Below, piece after piece: positions 1 to 6,072 of a DNA stretch of 6,072 bases (position 1 is its first letter; every line of letters begins with the position of its first letter). Under the pieces are notes generated by a model. That model ran no database searches. It had not been told where the DNA came from and saw nothing but the letters and a program-made list of their open reading frames with translations. Source of the stretch: Gammaproteobacteria bacterium. Its GTDB lineage: Bacteria; Pseudomonadota; Gammaproteobacteria; Arenicellales; Poriferihabitantaceae. Both the position numbers and the translations under genes were made by a program. Where the stretch lies: NCBI GenBank assembly GCA_009839585.1, contig VXPI01000033.1, forward strand, positions 1 to 6,072, in the 5' to 3' direction.

Positions 1-1244
1 TTGTGGGGCCGGATCAATTGCATGGCTTCGAGAAGCGTCTGACCACCGATATCTACCCAGCGGAATTCGGCTGGGTACCCGACTGGACCCGGCCGGATGA
101 GCGGGTTGATCTCTGGTATCACAACATGTCAAGTGTCGCACAGGCCGGGGTTGCCGCGATTACCAATCAACTCGCCTATGATGATCTGGTCGGAGCCTCC
201 GCAGTCAGGGAAATTTATGATCAATCCCGTTCCGACGATCCAAGACCCTGGTGTCTGGTTGCCAGTTTCATACATCCACACGATCCATATGCCACCCGCC
301 AGAAATACTGGGCGATGTATGAGAACAGGAAAATTAGCCTGCCAAAAATACCCAGACCGGATTCACAACCCGATCCCCACAATACCCGGCACGAATCAAT
401 GATCGATATTGATGCGGTTTCGATTACTGAAGAGGACATCATCAATGCCCGGCGTGCCTATTACGGAAATGTCAGCTACATCGATGAGTGGGTAGGGCAT
501 CTTCAGGATGTGCTCCAGGAATGCGGGCTGGAGCAAAACACGCTCATAGTCTTTACTTCCGATCATGGCGATATGCTGGGCGAATATGGCCTATGGTATA
601 AAATGTCGCTCAGGGAATGGTCTGCCCGGATTCCCCTGATTATCCATCATCCTGACAGGTTATCTTCCAGAAAGGTTGACTCACCAGTCGCCCATGTTGA
701 TGTCTTGCCAACGCTTCTTGATATCGCAAGTACCCGTGAGTTTCGCCAACCGGAACCCATTGATCCAATTGATGGCCAGAGTCTCTGGCCCCAGTGTCTG
801 GGCGAGCAAGAGGCTGGTGGAAAGATTGTCATCAGCGAGTACCTTGCTGAAGGTACCAGTGCACCCATGCTGATGCTTCGTGAGGGTCAATACAAGTATA
901 TCTGTTGCGATACCGATCCGGAACTTCTGTTTAATGTCCAGTCTGACCCTGATGAACGGACCAATCTGGCTGAAACCCCTGAAAACCAGGACTTGATGAA
1001 GCGATTTCGATCTCTTGCAATGAATCACTGGGACAGTAACGCTCTCAAACAGGAAATCATCCAGGACCAGAATCGTCGCCGGATGGTGCATGCGGCGCTG
1101 GTCAAGGGGAAGCGAACCGACTGGGATTACACGCCGTATCAGAACGCTAGCGAAGAGTACACGAGGGCACACATGGATTTGACCCAGCATGATATTCGGT
1201 CCCGTTTTCCAAGACCAAAACCCTTCAACCCTCATTCAAGATAG
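1..1244 (+). CDS. betC: Choline-sulfatase, 3' part (5' end outside window)
   Basis: Hydrolyses choline-O-sulfate to choline and sulfate in the cytoplasm; choline can then feed glycine betaine synthesis. About 413 residues are visible. The first possible start, a GTG at base 3, is almost certainly internal: the reading VGPDQLHGFEKRLTTDIYP matches the middle of BetC proteins, and bases 1-2 complete a preceding codon. BetC is normally about 500 residues, so roughly 95 are missing on the left, including the CxPSR-type motif whose cysteine becomes formylglycine. Counting from base 3, visible sulfatase features are HPHDP (91-95), the metal-binding SDHGD (186-190), the conserved LWYKMS (197-202), SEYLAEG (278-284) and SDPDERTNLA near 314-323. 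The C-terminal WDYTPYQNAS (374-383) and HMDL stretch match the choline-sulfatase C-terminal domain, which separates BetC from other sulfatases. No betI, betA or betB is in view. The gene is convergent with coq7, with 29 bases between them. The frame is intact to its TAG stop. Confidence 0.93.
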   Translation, partial: VGPDQLHGFEKRLTTDIYPAEFGWVPDWTRPDERVDLWYHNMSSVAQAGVAAITNQLAYDDLVGASAVREIYDQSRSDDPRPWCLVASFIHPHDPYATRQKYWAMYENRKISLPKIPRPDSQPDPHNTRHESMIDIDAVSITEEDIINARRAYYGNVSYIDEWVGHLQDVLQECGLEQNTLIVFTSDHGDMLGEYGLWYKMSLREWSARIPLIIHHPDRLSSRKVDSPVAHVDVLPTLLDIASTREFRQPEPIDPIDGQSLWPQCLGEQEAGGKIVISEYLAEGTSAPMLMLREGQYKYICCDTDPELLFNVQSDPDERTNLAETPENQDLMKRFRSLAMNHWDSNALKQEIIQDQNRRRMVHAALVKGKRTDWDYTPYQNASEEYTRAHMDLTQHDIRSRFPRPKPFNPHSR

Positions 1245-1251
1245 AATATTC

Positions 1252-1276
1252 CTGATTGGCACTATCTGCCAGTTTA
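1252..1276. terminator. Weak candidate hairpin between convergent genes
   Basis: In the gap between the betC stop and the coq7 stop, GATTGGC (1254-1260) can pair with GCCAGTT (1268-1274) around a 7-base loop. This gives seven pairs including two G-U on the plus strand. A short TTT is part of the right arm and there is no real T-run on either side. It could act as a modest bidirectional terminator for the two converging genes, but position is most of the argument. Confidence 0.25.
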
Positions 1277-1909
1277 CAGTCGGTAGGCTGTCGAGGTCAT
1301 GATTCGGCCTCCAATTTTCATCAGTAACTTGATAGGGGCAGGGAGTGCTTTAGCCCCTGCCTGTATGGCCTGATTGGCATGCTGGGCTTCATCGGCCTGC
1401 ATCTGCATGATTACTTCGCGGCTTCTCAAGTCCGTTTCTGGAAGACGGGTCAGATGACTTTCAAGGTGTTCAACGACCTGTTTTTCCGTTTCTGCCACAA
1501 ATCCCAGATTCCATTGGTCACCAATTAGTCCGGCTACTGTACCGATTGCAAAAGAACCCGCATACCACAGCGGATTCAGAAGACTCTTGTGCCCGCCCAG
1601 TTCCTTGATCCTCCGTTCACACCAGGCGAGATGGTCCAGCTCTTCTTCCGCAGAATGCTGCATATGGTCCCGATTCACGGAGTTTCGCGCGGTCATCGCC
1701 TGGCTCTGGTAGAGGGCCTGGGCACATACCTCCCCAGTATGGTTTACCCGCATGTAGGCAACCGAGCGATTGGAGTCTTCTTTACCGAAATCTTCCGTAT
1801 TTTCGCTTGTTGCCGGGTAGGGCCGGCTTTGAGCCGGAGAACCATAGACAGCATGAAGTGCTCGTGAAGCCTCCATTAATATTCGGTCCAGTGGTGAGAG
1901 TGTTCGCAA
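1274..1909 (-). CDS. coq7: Coq7-type 3-demethoxyubiquinol hydroxylase (di-iron)
   Basis: Catalyses the last ring hydroxylation of ubiquinone synthesis, converting the demethoxy-type quinol before the final O-methylation, at the inner membrane. The 211 residues match the usual bacterial Coq7 length. All six expected iron ligands are present in family motifs: E60 in RVNHTGE, E90 and H93 in EEELDH, E142 in AETE, and E174 and H177 in DEAQH. A hydrophobic stretch around 117-130 (GSFAIGTVAGLIG) and the C-terminal STAYRL are also typical. The start used is TTG at 1909, because SPLDRILMEASRAL (5-18) is the conserved Coq7 N-terminus and an ATG at 1876 would cut into it. No Shine-Dalgarno precedes this TTG. 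A good one precedes a GTG at 1928 that is one base out of frame, so the exact start is unsettled. The gene is transcribed away from glcDEF and is probably monocistronic here. Confidence 0.95.
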   Translation of the reverse strand: MRTLSPLDRILMEASRALHAVYGSPAQSRPYPATSENTEDFGKEDSNRSVAYMRVNHTGEVCAQALYQSQAMTARNSVNRDHMQHSAEEELDHLAWCERRIKELGGHKSLLNPLWYAGSFAIGTVAGLIGDQWNLGFVAETEKQVVEHLESHLTRLPETDLRSREVIMQMQADEAQHANQAIQAGAKALPAPIKLLMKIGGRIMTSTAYRL

Positions 1910-1925
1910 TGCAGGGGGGATTAAT

Positions 1926-1940
1926 CACTAGTCCATCCTT
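1926..1940 (-). promoter_or_regulatory. Shine-Dalgarno plus GTG out of frame with coq7
   Basis: On the minus strand AAGGA (1940-1936) lies 7 bases before a GTG (1928-1926), which is ideal spacing. As written, this GTG is in the wrong frame for coq7. Removing one C from the run of six C (1919-1914) would join it to the coq7 frame, adding about six residues (V-I-N-P-P-A) before the TTG-coded residue. It may be the true ribosome binding site of coq7 if the homopolymer is miscounted. Confidence 0.4.
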
Positions 1941-1942
1941 TT

Positions 1943-1952
1943 ATCATACAAT
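1943..1952. promoter_or_regulatory. Overlapping divergent -10-like boxes
   Basis: The 73-base region between coq7 and glcD must carry the start signals of both units. TACAAT (1947-1952, plus) could be a -10 box for glcDEF, and TATGAT on the minus strand (1948-1943) one for coq7; the two overlap by two bases. Neither has a recognisable -35 at 16-18 bases, so either promoter may depend on an activator, or the boxes may be chance in AT-rich sequence. No clear FadR/GlcC-type palindrome (TGGT..ACCA) was seen. Confidence 0.25.
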
Positions 1953-1982
1953 AGACGGTCAACTAAACGACAGGGAATTATC

Positions 1983-3437
1983 ATGAAGACGGAACAACTG
2001 GCACAACTCTTCTCACAAGTCTTGCCGGAGCGTTGCCTGGTTTCCAATGAAGCAGCACTTCGAACTTTTGAGTGCGATGGCTTAAGTGCATTTCGTGAAC
2101 TGCCCGGTTTGGTGGTTTTACCAGACAACATTGAACATGTCATGACAGCTTTGAAGGTCTGTCGCGAGAACGGAATTCCAGTGGTTGGGCGTGGTGCTGG
2201 AACCGGCCTCTCGGGGGGTGCCTTGCCGCACCCTGAAGGTATCGTGCTTAGTCTGTCAAGGATGAACAGGTTACTGGGGGTCGACACGGAAAACCGGACT
2301 GCGCGGGTTGAACCGGGAATGACGAACCTGAAAATCTCGAAAGAGGTTGAACACCTCGGGCTTTATTATGCTCCAGACCCTTCATCGCAAATTGCCTGCT
2401 CAATCGGGGGCAATATTGCCGAAAACTCCGGCGGTGTTCACTGCCTGAAATACGGATTGACCGTACATAATGTGGTTGCAGTCAAGGTTGCAACCATTGA
2501 GGGTGATCTTGTCGATTTAGGACATGAATCGCTGGATTCGCCAGGCTTTAACCTGTTATCCCTGATGGTCGGTTCGGAAGGAATGATGGGGATCGTCGTG
2601 GAAGCGACCGTCAAGCTACTCCCCATCCCCGAATGCGCACGAGTAGTCATGGGCATCTTTGATTCCGTCCAGAATGCAGGAGACAGCGTCGCAGCAGTCA
2701 TCGCAAGCGGAATCATCCCGGCTGGGATTGAGATGATGGATAATCCTGCAATCCGTGCCGCAGAGGCTTTTGTGAACGCCGGTTATCCCGTGGACGCAAA
2801 AGCCATTTTGCTGTGTGAGCTGGACGGAACCGAGGATGAAGTGGCCCAGCAGATTGAACAGGTCGAAGAAACATTCCGTAACAATCATGCCAAGGATATC
2901 CGCATTGCGAAGGACGAGCATGAACGGCAATTATTCTGGTCAGGGCGAAAGGCTTCATTTCCTGCTGTCGGTCGAATATCGCCTGATTACTATTGCATTG
3001 ACGGCACCATCCCCAGAAAAGCCATCGGCGAGGTGTTGACCAAAATTGAACAGTTATCCCAAGAGTACGGGTTAAGGACTGCCAATGTCTTTCACGCTGG
3101 AGACGGTAATCTACACCCCCTGATTCTCTATGATGCGAGAATTCCCGGGCAAATGGAAAAAACCATTGAGCTGGGTTCGAAAATTCTGCAGCTTTGTGTC
3201 GAAATGGGCGGGACAATTACCGGAGAGCATGGGGTTGGCATCGAAAAAATCGGTGATATGTGTTTTCAGTTTACGGATGATGAACGAGAAATCTTTCATG
3301 CGGTAAGACGGTGTTTTGATCCGGATTCGCTGCTGAATCCCGGCAAGGCCATTCCGACACTGGCTCGTTGTGCCGAGCACAATGCAATGCATGTGCACCA
3401 TGGCGAAGTACCGTTTCCTCATCTTGAGCGTTTCTAA
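1983..3437 (+). CDS. glcD: Glycolate oxidase FAD-linked subunit GlcD
   Basis: FAD-binding catalytic subunit of the membrane-associated glycolate oxidase, which oxidises glycolate (and often D-lactate) to glyoxylate. At 484 residues it is close to the roughly 500 usual for GlcD. The FAD-binding type 4 (PCMH) domain spans about 40-215: VVGRGAGTGLSGGA (67-80), PDPSSQ (131-136) and GGNIAENSGG (142-151). The C-terminal FAD-oxidase domain carries HAGDGNLHP (371-379), GEHGVG (414-419) and the terminal DPDSLLNPGK (446-455). The tail RCAEHNAMHVHHG resembles that of other GlcD proteins. The ATG start has AGGGA (1972-1976) 6 bases upstream. It is the first gene of glcDEF, and its stop codon shares one base with the glcE ATG (TAATG). 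D-lactate dehydrogenases share this fold, but the adjacent glcE and glcF make glycolate oxidase the best call. Confidence 0.95.
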   Translation: MKTEQLAQLFSQVLPERCLVSNEAALRTFECDGLSAFRELPGLVVLPDNIEHVMTALKVCRENGIPVVGRGAGTGLSGGALPHPEGIVLSLSRMNRLLGVDTENRTARVEPGMTNLKISKEVEHLGLYYAPDPSSQIACSIGGNIAENSGGVHCLKYGLTVHNVVAVKVATIEGDLVDLGHESLDSPGFNLLSLMVGSEGMMGIVVEATVKLLPIPECARVVMGIFDSVQNAGDSVAAVIASGIIPAGIEMMDNPAIRAAEAFVNAGYPVDAKAILLCELDGTEDEVAQQIEQVEETFRNNHAKDIRIAKDEHERQLFWSGRKASFPAVGRISPDYYCIDGTIPRKAIGEVLTKIEQLSQEYGLRTANVFHAGDGNLHPLILYDARIPGQMEKTIELGSKILQLCVEMGGTITGEHGVGIEKIGDMCFQFTDDEREIFHAVRRCFDPDSLLNPGKAIPTLARCAEHNAMHVHHGEVPFPHLERF

Positions 3438-4498
3438 TGCAAGAGGACGATTACCCGGCTCTCCGGGAGGCAATTGATACTGCCCGCCAATCCGGCAATC
3501 CTATAGCTATTGAAGGGGGAGGTACTCGTAAATTTTACGGGAGAGAGATTGTCGGGACCCCTTTGTCATTGTCCGGCCACCATGGCATTGTTGAGTACAG
3601 TCCGACAGAGCTTGTAGTGACCGTAAAGGCGGGTACAACAGTCGACTCCCTTTCACAAATCTTGCAGGACAACCAGCAAATGATCGGGTTTGAACCCCCG
3701 AATTGTCTGCCGGATTCTACCATTGGCGGGTCAATTGCACTGGGCCTTTCAGGATCGGCAAGACCTTATCGTGGCAATGTGCAGGACTCTATTCTGGGTG
3801 TTCGGTTGTTGACGGGTGATGGGCGCAACATGCGATTTGGAGGTCAGGTAATCAAGAATGTTGCGGGATTTGATATTTCGCGGCTGGTGGTCGGCTCACT
3901 GGGATGTCTTGGCATTGTCCTGGAGGTATCTCTCAAGGTCATTCCCAAACCAGAATGTGAGTGGACCCTGAACATGGAAATTCCGGATGTGGATCAAGCG
4001 ATATCAAAATTCAATTCCCTCTCTGGCAAGCCTTATCCGATCAGCGCTTCAGCCTGGTGCAATGGGGTTGCCAGCATAAGGCTGTCAGGCAGTCAGGCCG
4101 GAGTGAAGTCAGCTGCACAAAACATTGGTGGAACCATCAATGAGGATGACCCGATCTGGAATCAGGTCAATACCCATACACACCCATTCTTCAGGCAAGG
4201 CCAGAGACTGTTGAAAGTATTTCAGAAACCCTCGGCTCCGGTGATTTCCTCACACAAACCGGTTCTTGTCGATTGGGGCGGCGCATTGCGCTGGTATGGG
4301 GAAGAGGTTAACGAATCTGAATTGCAACAGGGCTTATCCGGGCAGGGTGGCTGGCTTGAACGGTTTTGCAATGCAGACCGCTCACAGGAAGTGTTTCAGG
4401 AGCTTCATCCGGCAACCATGCGCATCAAGCAGCGACTGAAAGACGTATTCGACCCCGACAGAATACTGAATCCCGGTCGCATGTATAGCGGGATCTGA
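3437..4498 (+). CDS. glcE: Glycolate oxidase FAD-binding subunit GlcE
   Basis: Second flavin-domain subunit of glycolate oxidase; in Escherichia coli GlcD, GlcE and GlcF are all needed for activity. The 353 residues match the family length. The N-terminal part is a shortened FAD-binding type 4 domain: IEGGGTRKFYG (25-35), the EYSPTELVVTVKAGT stretch (53-67), IGGSIALGLSGSARPYRG (97-113), GGQVIKNVAGFDISRL (135-150) and GSLGCLGIVLEVSLKV (153-168). A less conserved middle follows, then the family ending DPDRILNPGRMY (339-350). It lacks the HAGDGNLHP and GEHGVG motifs of GlcD, as expected for GlcE. The start ATG overlaps the glcD stop by one base and only a weak TTGAG lies upstream, so translation is probably coupled to glcD. 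One base separates its TGA from the glcF ATG. Confidence 0.94.
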   Translation: MQEDDYPALREAIDTARQSGNPIAIEGGGTRKFYGREIVGTPLSLSGHHGIVEYSPTELVVTVKAGTTVDSLSQILQDNQQMIGFEPPNCLPDSTIGGSIALGLSGSARPYRGNVQDSILGVRLLTGDGRNMRFGGQVIKNVAGFDISRLVVGSLGCLGIVLEVSLKVIPKPECEWTLNMEIPDVDQAISKFNSLSGKPYPISASAWCNGVASIRLSGSQAGVKSAAQNIGGTINEDDPIWNQVNTHTHPFFRQGQRLLKVFQKPSAPVISSHKPVLVDWGGALRWYGEEVNESELQQGLSGQGGWLERFCNADRSQEVFQELHPATMRIKQRLKDVFDPDRILNPGRMYSGI

Positions 4499-4499
4499 T

Positions 4500-5705
4500 A
4501 TGAAGACTTCTCTTGCAGTAGAGTTCCAGGATACAAGAACCGGTGAGGAAGCGGAAGCCCTGATCGGCAAATGTGTGCATTGCGGGTTTTGCAATGCAAC
4601 CTGTCCGACCTATCAACTTCTTGGGGACGAGATGGATGGTCCACGTGGCCGAATCTACCTCATGAAGCAAATGTTCGAGGGAGAAAGACAATCTCTGGAC
4701 AAAATCCAGTTTCATCTTGATCGATGTCTAACCTGCCGAAATTGTGAGACAACCTGTCCATCAGGAGTGCAATACGCGAAAATACTGGAGCTTGGCAGAG
4801 CCACATTGAGCAGTAAAACCAGGCGGGGTGGATTTGAAACCCTGTTCCGTTCAATGATTGCCGCAATGCTCCGGCAACCCAGGTTCTTCAAACTGATGTC
4901 CACTATGGCCGGGTGGGTGAAGCCACTTGCACCGAAAATCATCAGGAAAAAAATTCCTGTCGCACGGAAACCGGCTTTGGACTGGCCAGACCAGAAAAGC
5001 CCAAGAACCATGATTGCCTTGTCGGGCTGTGCCCAAGGTGCCTTGGCACCCGATACCAATAGAGCTGCTGCCCAGGTACTGTCACGCTACGGAATCTCCA
5101 TGATTGAGGTTCCGGCTGCAGGCTGCTGCGGTGCGGTCGACCTGCACACCACGAACGAACACAAGGGCATTGAAGTTGCCAGAAAGCTGATTGATGTCTG
5201 GACACCCCACCTTGACGGCATTGAGGCATTTGTAATGACGGCAAGTGGCTGTGGGGTGACAATCCGTGAATACCCCCACTTGTTTCGTCACGACAGCGAG
5301 TATCTGGAGAAGGCAACCCGCATCGCAGAGAAAACCCTTGATCTCTCTGAGATCATTGAACGAGAGATAGACGGCAAACCCAAATCCCCGGACCGTGGAA
5401 AGAAGGTTGCCTTTCATGCGCCATGTACCCTGCAGCACGGTCAAAAGCTTCCGGGGCGTATCGAGAAAATTCTCGAGTGGTCCGGTTACGATGTTGTGCC
5501 AGTGAAAGATGGCAACCTATGTTGTGGTTCAGCAGGCACATATTCGCTGTTGCAGCCTGCCATATCCAGTCGGCTAAGGCAAAATAAGCTAAACGCACTG
5601 TATGAAAGCGCCCCAGACCTCGTGTGTACGGCAAACATCGGGTGCCAGATGCACTTGTCTGATCCGGGAAAACCTGTTCATCACTGGATTGAATTGCTGC
5701 TTTAG
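4500..5705 (+). CDS. glcF: Glycolate oxidase iron-sulfur subunit GlcF
   Basis: Iron-sulfur subunit that should carry electrons from the GlcD/GlcE flavins towards the quinone pool at the cytoplasmic membrane. At 401 residues it is the normal GlcF size. Two ferredoxin-type 4Fe-4S motifs are complete: C25, C28, C31, C35 (CVHCGFCNATCP) and C76, C79, C82, C86 (CLTCRNCETTCP). Two CCG cysteine-rich domains follow: C177, C209-C210 and C251, then C309, C341-C342 and C382. Residues 113-150 are rich in hydrophobic and basic residues and could aid membrane contact, which is inference; no transmembrane helix is evident. The ATG lies one base after the glcE stop, with GGGA (4490-4493) 6 bases upstream, inside the end of glcE. 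It is the last gene of the unit; no glcG, glcB or glcA follows within the window. Confidence 0.95.
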   Translation: MKTSLAVEFQDTRTGEEAEALIGKCVHCGFCNATCPTYQLLGDEMDGPRGRIYLMKQMFEGERQSLDKIQFHLDRCLTCRNCETTCPSGVQYAKILELGRATLSSKTRRGGFETLFRSMIAAMLRQPRFFKLMSTMAGWVKPLAPKIIRKKIPVARKPALDWPDQKSPRTMIALSGCAQGALAPDTNRAAAQVLSRYGISMIEVPAAGCCGAVDLHTTNEHKGIEVARKLIDVWTPHLDGIEAFVMTASGCGVTIREYPHLFRHDSEYLEKATRIAEKTLDLSEIIEREIDGKPKSPDRGKKVAFHAPCTLQHGQKLPGRIEKILEWSGYDVVPVKDGNLCCGSAGTYSLLQPAISSRLRQNKLNALYESAPDLVCTANIGCQMHLSDPGKPVHHWIELLL

Positions 5706-5755
5706 CGTGGCCGCACAATCATTTTGGCTGTGAGTGCGTTATCAAATCGTCGCAA

Positions 5756-5781
5756 GGTGTCAAGATGGCTCGTCAGACACC
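5756..5781. repeat. Inverted repeat downstream of glcF
   Basis: GGTGTC (5756-5761) and GACACC (5776-5781) are perfect 6-base arms around a 14-base spacer, 50 bases past the glcF stop. On the plus strand the right arm is followed by CCCAAAAACAC rather than T residues. On the minus strand it is followed by TTGCGACG. It is therefore a poor intrinsic terminator in either direction. It could be a 3'-end stabilising hairpin of the glc mRNA, or chance. Confidence 0.3.
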
Positions 5782-5866
5782 CCAAAAACACAATTCCAGA
5801 AACCGGTTGTCATGAGTAAACGGTATCGAACATCCTTTGGTCGTCGTACTCCAGCAGGTTTTTGTA

Positions 5867-5887
5867 CTGCATGACCTCTACATGCAG
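5867..5887. repeat. Perfect 7-base inverted repeat CTGCATG/CATGCAG
   Basis: CTGCATG (5867-5873) and CATGCAG (5881-5887) are perfect 7-base arms around a 7-base spacer, giving a 21-base element of operator-like size. The same sequence, fused into the 10-base palindrome CTGCATGCAG, recurs at 6056-6065. No known regulator site is recognised in it. Confidence 0.45.
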
Positions 5888-5925
5888 AACCGGCCCCAAT
5901 GAAGCACCTTCAGCAATGTGCGTAA

Positions 5926-5964
5926 CCGAACCCGCATGTCTCACATGTGGTGAACCCGAACCCG
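5926..5964. repeat. Short hairpin flanked by CCGAACCCG direct repeats
   Basis: CCGCATGT (5932-5939) pairs with ACATGTGG (5943-5950) around a 3-base CTC loop: eight pairs, one of them G-U. It is bracketed by two exact copies of CCGAACCCG at 5926-5934 and 5956-5964, exactly 30 bases apart. Within the hairpin CACATGTG (5942-5949) is itself palindromic. The layout resembles a regulatory site or a small structured element, but no family is recognised. Confidence 0.4.
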
Positions 5965-6072
5965 GCAAGCGGCATTGATTAGCAGGAACACTTGAGACAT
6001 ACTGCCTGCACCTCAACCAGAATAGCAAGCCTTGAGCAATTTGGTCAAAGCCCCGCTGCATGCAGACCTTGA

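Larger units (their letters stand above)
5706..6072. other. Gap after glcF with no identified gene
   Basis: The 367 bases from the glcF stop to the window edge hold no coding region I recognise. They do contain three inverted repeats and a 9-base direct repeat, listed separately, plus a minus-strand open frame that runs off the right edge. No tRNA, riboswitch or clear rho-independent terminator with a T-run was seen. The stretch may be the 3' regulatory space of two neighbouring units or may hold a decayed gene. Confidence 0.5.
5810..6072 (-). pseudogene. Unrecognised open frame, possible gene 3' end or remnant
   Basis: A minus-strand frame is open from the right edge to a TGA at 5812-5810, about 87 codons. 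It has an internal ATG at 6061 but no upstream stop in view, so it could be the 3' end of a gene starting outside. I do not recognise the product. The last 28 residues (from GPVLHVEVMQYK to the C-terminal MFDTVYS) look protein-like, with acidic and aromatic residues. The first half is rich in C, R, Q and G and looks less so. The frame also covers two inverted repeats. It could be a real C-terminus, a decayed gene or a chance frame; chance is quite possible at this length. Confidence 0.2.

Noticed and set aside
3..5. GTG at base 3 as the true start of the sulfatase
   Set aside because: The family continues about 95 residues further upstream, including the catalytic cysteine motif, and the reading at this point matches mid-protein BetC sequence.
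681..1235. 184-codon open frame on the minus strand inside betC
   Set aside because: It is fully antisense to the clearly conserved BetC C-terminal region, shows no recognisable motif and is a shadow frame.
1874..1876. ATG at 1876 (minus) as the coq7 start
   Set aside because: It would remove SPLDRIL, which matches the conserved start of Coq7 proteins, and it has no convincing Shine-Dalgarno.
2713..3216. 167-codon minus-strand frame inside glcD
   Set aside because: It lies opposite conserved GlcD sequence, has a composition typical of antisense reading and no family motif.
5712..5738. CGCAC/GTGCG pairing just after the glcF stop as a terminator
   Set aside because: Only five pairs around a 17-base loop with no T-run; too weak to call.
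5801..5808. AACCGGTT palindrome as an operator
   Set aside because: An 8-base palindrome alone is expected by chance and nothing around it supports a site.
5812..5874. Small plus-strand frame of 20 codons beginning ATGAGTAAACGG, giving a basic peptide
   Set aside because: There is no Shine-Dalgarno upstream, it ends inside an inverted repeat, and frames of this length occur often by chance.

Overview
The window looks like a piece of proteobacterial chromosome, most likely from a free-living, possibly marine, gammaproteobacterium. This is an inference from gene content: a Coq7-type di-iron ubiquinone hydroxylase, a three-subunit GlcDEF glycolate oxidase and a BetC-type choline-sulfatase, at moderate GC. 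No phage, IS, CRISPR or RNA gene was seen. Five protein genes are well supported, and all belong to known families.

Layout. Bases 1-1244 (+) are the 3' four-fifths of a choline-sulfatase gene (betC); its start and catalytic cysteine motif lie left of the window. After a 29-base gap with a weak hairpin comes coq7 on the minus strand (1274-1909), convergent with betC. A 73-base divergent intergenic region (1910-1982) separates coq7 from glcD (1983-3437, +). glcE (3437-4498) and glcF (4500-5705) follow, overlapping by one base and separated by one base, which is a clear operon. The last 367 bases (5706-6072) hold no gene I can identify. They contain three inverted repeats, a short direct repeat and an unrecognised minus-strand open frame running off the right edge.

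How the genes fit together. GlcD and GlcE are the paired FAD subunits and GlcF the iron-sulfur subunit of the enzyme that oxidises glycolate to glyoxylate and passes electrons to the respiratory quinone pool. Coq7, encoded divergently next to it, performs the last ring hydroxylation in ubiquinone synthesis, so the two transcription units could be linked through quinone supply; that link is inference. BetC releases choline and sulfate from the osmolyte choline-O-sulfate. With glycolate oxidation it suggests a cell living on small compounds from algae or plants.

The most useful irregularity is at the coq7 start. A well-placed Shine-Dalgarno and GTG sit one base out of frame with the gene, across a run of six C. 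No new biological system is evident; the repeats in the right-hand gap are the least explained part.
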